A stretch of 7,160 nucleotides of DNA from Spirochaetales bacterium. Lineage in GTDB: Bacteria; Spirochaetota; Spirochaetia; Sphaerochaetales; Sphaerochaetaceae. The notes under the pieces were generated by a model. It was given only the letters and a program-made list of their open reading frames with translations. It was not told the DNA's origin and searched no databases. Made by a program: the position numbers and the translations under genes. The stretch covers positions 1 through 7,160 of the forward strand of contig JALFYG010000063.1 in the NCBI GenBank assembly GCA_022784805.1, in the 5' to 3' direction. The stretch's first letter is position 1; the number at the start of each line of letters is the position of its first letter. Shown piece by piece: positions 5,336 through 7,160 of this stretch.

Positions 5336-6007
5336 TCATCCTCCAAGCTTATCATCTTCGATGAGGTAACTGCCGTATACGTTGATCACCTTTGTCTTAT
5401 GGTACTCAGTGACACGAGGCAAATTACAATCATCCAGGTGGACATGACCATGAACTAGGTATTTCGGTTCATATTTCTCCATGAAATCCAAGAAACACTT
5501 AAAACCCATGTGGCAGAGATCCTGCCCGTCACCCATGCCATATGGTGGAGCATGTGTAACCAAAATGTCTAGATAGCGTCCATACCTCAGTTTATTATAA
5601 TTGAGAAGAGGAATCATGCGGAGAATCCTTCTCTCCATCTGTTTTTCGGTATATTGGCTGTCTCCTTGGTTGTAGCGCATACTGCCGCCCAGTCCTGCGA
5701 TCAATAAGCCTGTGGATTTCTCCCTTACAATCTTTCCATCCAATAAGAAACCATAGAACTTTATAGAGGGATCCAAAGGATCTGAGTTCCTATAATAAGC
5801 CTTGTTCATCTCCCTATCAAAATGCGTCAGGTTATGGTTTCCATAGACATAATAAACATCACGGGAAAGCATGGTAGACATATAATCATATGACTCCAAT
5901 GGAATATCTCCTGCAGAAAGAATCAGGTCAGTATCATGATAAACACTCTTGATGCTGGGCGAGAATGCTAAACTGCGTGTAGTGTCTGAAACGCAAAGTA
6001 ACCTCAT
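5336..6007 (-). CDS. Calcineurin-like metallophosphoesterase, substrate unknown
   Basis: This 223-residue cytoplasmic protein belongs to the calcineurin-like phosphoesterase superfamily, which hydrolyses phosphomono- or diesters at a dinuclear metal centre. Metal-ligand motifs in order are SDTTRSL (7-13), SAGDI (31-35), YGNHN (55-59), VTHAPPYG (150-157) and HGHVH (186-190). The first motif has Thr where the classic DxH histidine stands, and the third reads GNHN instead of GNHD or GNHE; the other ligands (Asp8, Asp34, Asn57, His58, His152, His188, His190) are present, so an active enzyme with a modified metal site is possible. No signal peptide or membrane segment is seen. It is the first gene of the operon, with its stop TGA 4 nt before the ParB-like start. 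Ribosome binding is weak: AAGGGA about 4 nt before the ATG at 6007. Confidence 0.87.
   Translation of the reverse strand: MRLLCVSDTTRSLAFSPSIKSVYHDTDLILSAGDIPLESYDYMSTMLSRDVYYVYGNHNLTHFDREMNKAYYRNSDPLDPSIKFYGFLLDGKIVREKSTGLLIAGLGGSMRYNQGDSQYTEKQMERRILRMIPLLNYNKLRYGRYLDILVTHAPPYGMGDGQDLCHMGFKCFLDFMEKYEPKYLVHGHVHLDDCNLPRVTEYHKTKVINVYGSYLIEDDKLGG
5340..5344 (-). promoter_or_regulatory. Shine-Dalgarno that decides the ParB-like gene start
   Basis: GGAGG on the minus strand overlaps the last codons of the phosphoesterase gene and is 8 nt before the ATG at 5331. The alternative in-frame ATG at 5355 lies upstream of this site and has none of its own, so the start at 5331 is chosen and translation of the two genes is probably coupled. 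Confidence 0.8.
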
Positions 6008-6024
6008 GTTTTCCCTTTTAGAGC

Positions 6025-6054
6025 ATTATAAGCCCTATAAAAGAGTGAAAACAA
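6025..6054 (-). promoter_or_regulatory. Candidate promoter of the MPE-ParB-like-thyA-folA operon
   Basis: On the minus strand a perfect -10 TATAAT (6030-6025) is preceded, with an 18-bp spacer, by TTGTTT (6054-6049) as the -35. The predicted start of transcription near 6018 leaves a leader of only about 10 nt before the ATG at 6007, enough for the weak AAGGGA ribosome binding site. The 72-bp gap to the preceding radical SAM gene holds no strong terminator, so readthrough from it is also possible. Confidence 0.6.
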
Positions 6055-6079
6055 GTTTTACTTTTATTATTCAAAGAGA

Positions 6080-7160
6080 CTACACATTTCCCCTTCTTCT
6101 ATATTCCAGCTCCAGCCTTGCTATCTCCTCGATTCTGAAGATGGAGTGCTTGAAGAACTCCTTGAAGGAGGAGCAGAAATAGTTGGAGCCAAGAGTTCCT
6201 TGGTAATCACAATCCCTACGGCATCCTCCGTTACAGAGACTTCTCCACCCGCAGGACCTACACTCTTCCTTCTCCTTTGAGCCTTCCTTCAAGAAAGCAT
6301 TCATCACTTCCGACTTATATACGTCATCTACGCTTTCATAGTCTGAGAAAGAGCCTATCTTCCACTTATCTGTCACATAGAAGTCACAAGGGTAAATGGA
6401 GCCATCGGCTTCAACTACTATATAGCCTCCGCAGCGCCCAAGGACTGAGCAGGATGAAGGAGAGTATCCCATGGCAAGGTGTACATAGTCGTCAAATAGA
6501 CGGACACTAGTATACTTTCCGCTCCTCCAATCCCTGTACCAGAGATCAAATGTGGCGGAGAGGAAGTGGGCATATTTATCAGGAGTGAGGGAGAAATCTC
6601 TCCGTCCCCTCTCCTCCTCATATGGGTCCAGGCATGGAATAAACTGAAGGTATGAAAAGCCTTCTCTCTTTAGAGAGGAATATGCCTTCACTGGGTCTGT
6701 CTTCCCTGTAACGACACAGAGGGCATTATAGTCCACCTTATACTTCTCAAGAAGTTTAAGGTTATCGATGACCCTTAAGAATGTTCCCTCTCCCGCAGCA
6801 TCTATTCTGTACCTGTCATGCTCTGTCTTATTTCCATCCACAGAGATTCCAATAAGAAAGTTATTCTCTTTGAAGAATGCCGCCCATTCTTCAGTAATGG
6901 CATAGCCATTAGTCTGAAGGCTGAAACTGACGCTCTGTCCCTCTTTCTTGTTTCTCTTTACTTCATCTACAAAATGTCTGAAGAACCCAAGCCCCGCAAT
7001 AGTAGGCTCTCCCCCTTGGAAAGCAAAGGAGACAGAGCCATCATCACTGAGGGATGAAAAAGCCCAGGAAATAAGAGATGATGCCATCTCTGGTGTCATG
7101 ACTCCCATATTATGTATCTCTCTATGGGATGAAATATCTTCATAGAAACAATACCTGCAC
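6080..7160 (-). CDS. Radical SAM/SPASM protein, anaerobic sulfatase-maturating enzyme type (5' partial)
   Basis: Enzymes of this type oxidise a Cys or Ser in the sulfatase active site to C-alpha-formylglycine under anaerobic conditions. The frame is open to the window edge; the first visible codons read CRYCFYEDISSHREIHNMGVMT, so the CxxC half of the radical SAM CxxxCxxC cluster motif is present and only the extreme N-terminus is missing. Counted from the internal Met at 7108: FQGGEPT (30-36), SLQTNGY (63-69), GISVDG (87-92), LQFIPCLDP (154-162), VEADGSIYPCDFYVTDKW (232-249), and SPASM cysteines C220, C226, C241, C283, C286, C292, C296 and C312. Asp242, right after C241, matches the catalytic base of the Clostridium perfringens anSME (Asp277). 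The match to that enzyme, recalled from memory, is close throughout. No sulfatase gene is in the window, so another peptide substrate cannot be excluded. The true start lies upstream, outside. Confidence 0.92.
   Translation of the reverse strand, partial: CRYCFYEDISSHREIHNMGVMTPEMASSLISWAFSSLSDDGSVSFAFQGGEPTIAGLGFFRHFVDEVKRNKKEGQSVSFSLQTNGYAITEEWAAFFKENNFLIGISVDGNKTEHDRYRIDAAGEGTFLRVIDNLKLLEKYKVDYNALCVVTGKTDPVKAYSSLKREGFSYLQFIPCLDPYEEERGRRDFSLTPDKYAHFLSATFDLWYRDWRSGKYTSVRLFDDYVHLAMGYSPSSCSVLGRCGGYIVVEADGSIYPCDFYVTDKWKIGSFSDYESVDDVYKSEVMNAFLKEGSKEKEECRSCGWRSLCNGGCRRDCDYQGTLGSNYFCSSFKEFFKHSIFRIEEIARLELEYRRRGNV

Noticed and set aside
5332..5355. Upstream ATG at 5355 as start of the ParB-like gene
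   Set aside because: It has no Shine-Dalgarno and would overlap the phosphoesterase by 20 bp, while the ATG at 5331 has GGAGG at 8-nt spacing.
6008..6079. Terminator between the radical SAM gene and the phosphoesterase
   Set aside because: Only a weak AAAAC/GTTTT inverted repeat with a 2-nt centre is present; no GC stem with a T-tract.
7106..7108. ATG at 7108 as the start of the radical SAM gene
   Set aside because: The frame continues upstream through CRYCFYED, part of the essential radical SAM cysteine motif, so the true start is beyond the window edge.

Overview
The window looks like chromosomal DNA from an obligately or facultatively anaerobic bacterium of moderate-to-low GC, most likely a gut-associated Bacillota (clostridial) or Spirochaetota lineage. 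The basis is an anaerobic sulfatase-maturase-type radical SAM enzyme close in sequence to the clostridial type, clostridial-looking ThyA and DHFR, AGGAGG-type ribosome binding sites and standard stop codons (TGA is used as a stop). The exact taxon cannot be fixed from sequence alone.

Layout. At the left edge (1-877, minus) is the N-terminal two thirds of a MATE-family multidrug/Na+ antiporter running off the window. It is divergent from a plus-strand AAA_14/DUF4143 ATPase (1260-2603). The 382-bp divergent spacer holds a perfect 10-bp hairpin, a three-copy direct repeat with an exact 33-bp period, and a promoter whose -35 box lies inside the third copy. Downstream of the ATPase, 2604-3068 has no intact gene. 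It contains a decayed fragment of a second DUF4143 ATPase, a possible minus-strand gene tail, a short GC-rich patch, an AT-rich hairpin, and the terminator of the next operon.

From 6007 down to 3069 (minus) is a compact four-gene operon: calcineurin-like phosphoesterase, ParB/Srx-like (DGNHR) protein, thymidylate synthase (thyA), dihydrofolate reductase (folA). Gaps are 4, 11 and 8 nt, each downstream gene has a strong Shine-Dalgarno sequence, a plausible promoter precedes the first gene and a hairpin plus T-tract follows the last. ThyA makes dTMP and oxidises methylene-THF to DHF, and FolA regenerates THF, so the last two form a closed cycle. The first two genes have no known place in that pathway and are the most interesting association here.

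At the right edge (6080-7160, minus) is a radical SAM/SPASM enzyme of the anaerobic sulfatase-maturating (anSME) type, missing only its extreme N-terminus. Its sulfatase substrate is not in the window.

The best candidates for something undescribed are the 33-bp-period repeat array in front of the ATPase together with the adjacent ATPase relic, and the phosphoesterase/ParB-like pair in the dTMP operon. No large novel system is evident. The rest of the window is recognisable gene families.
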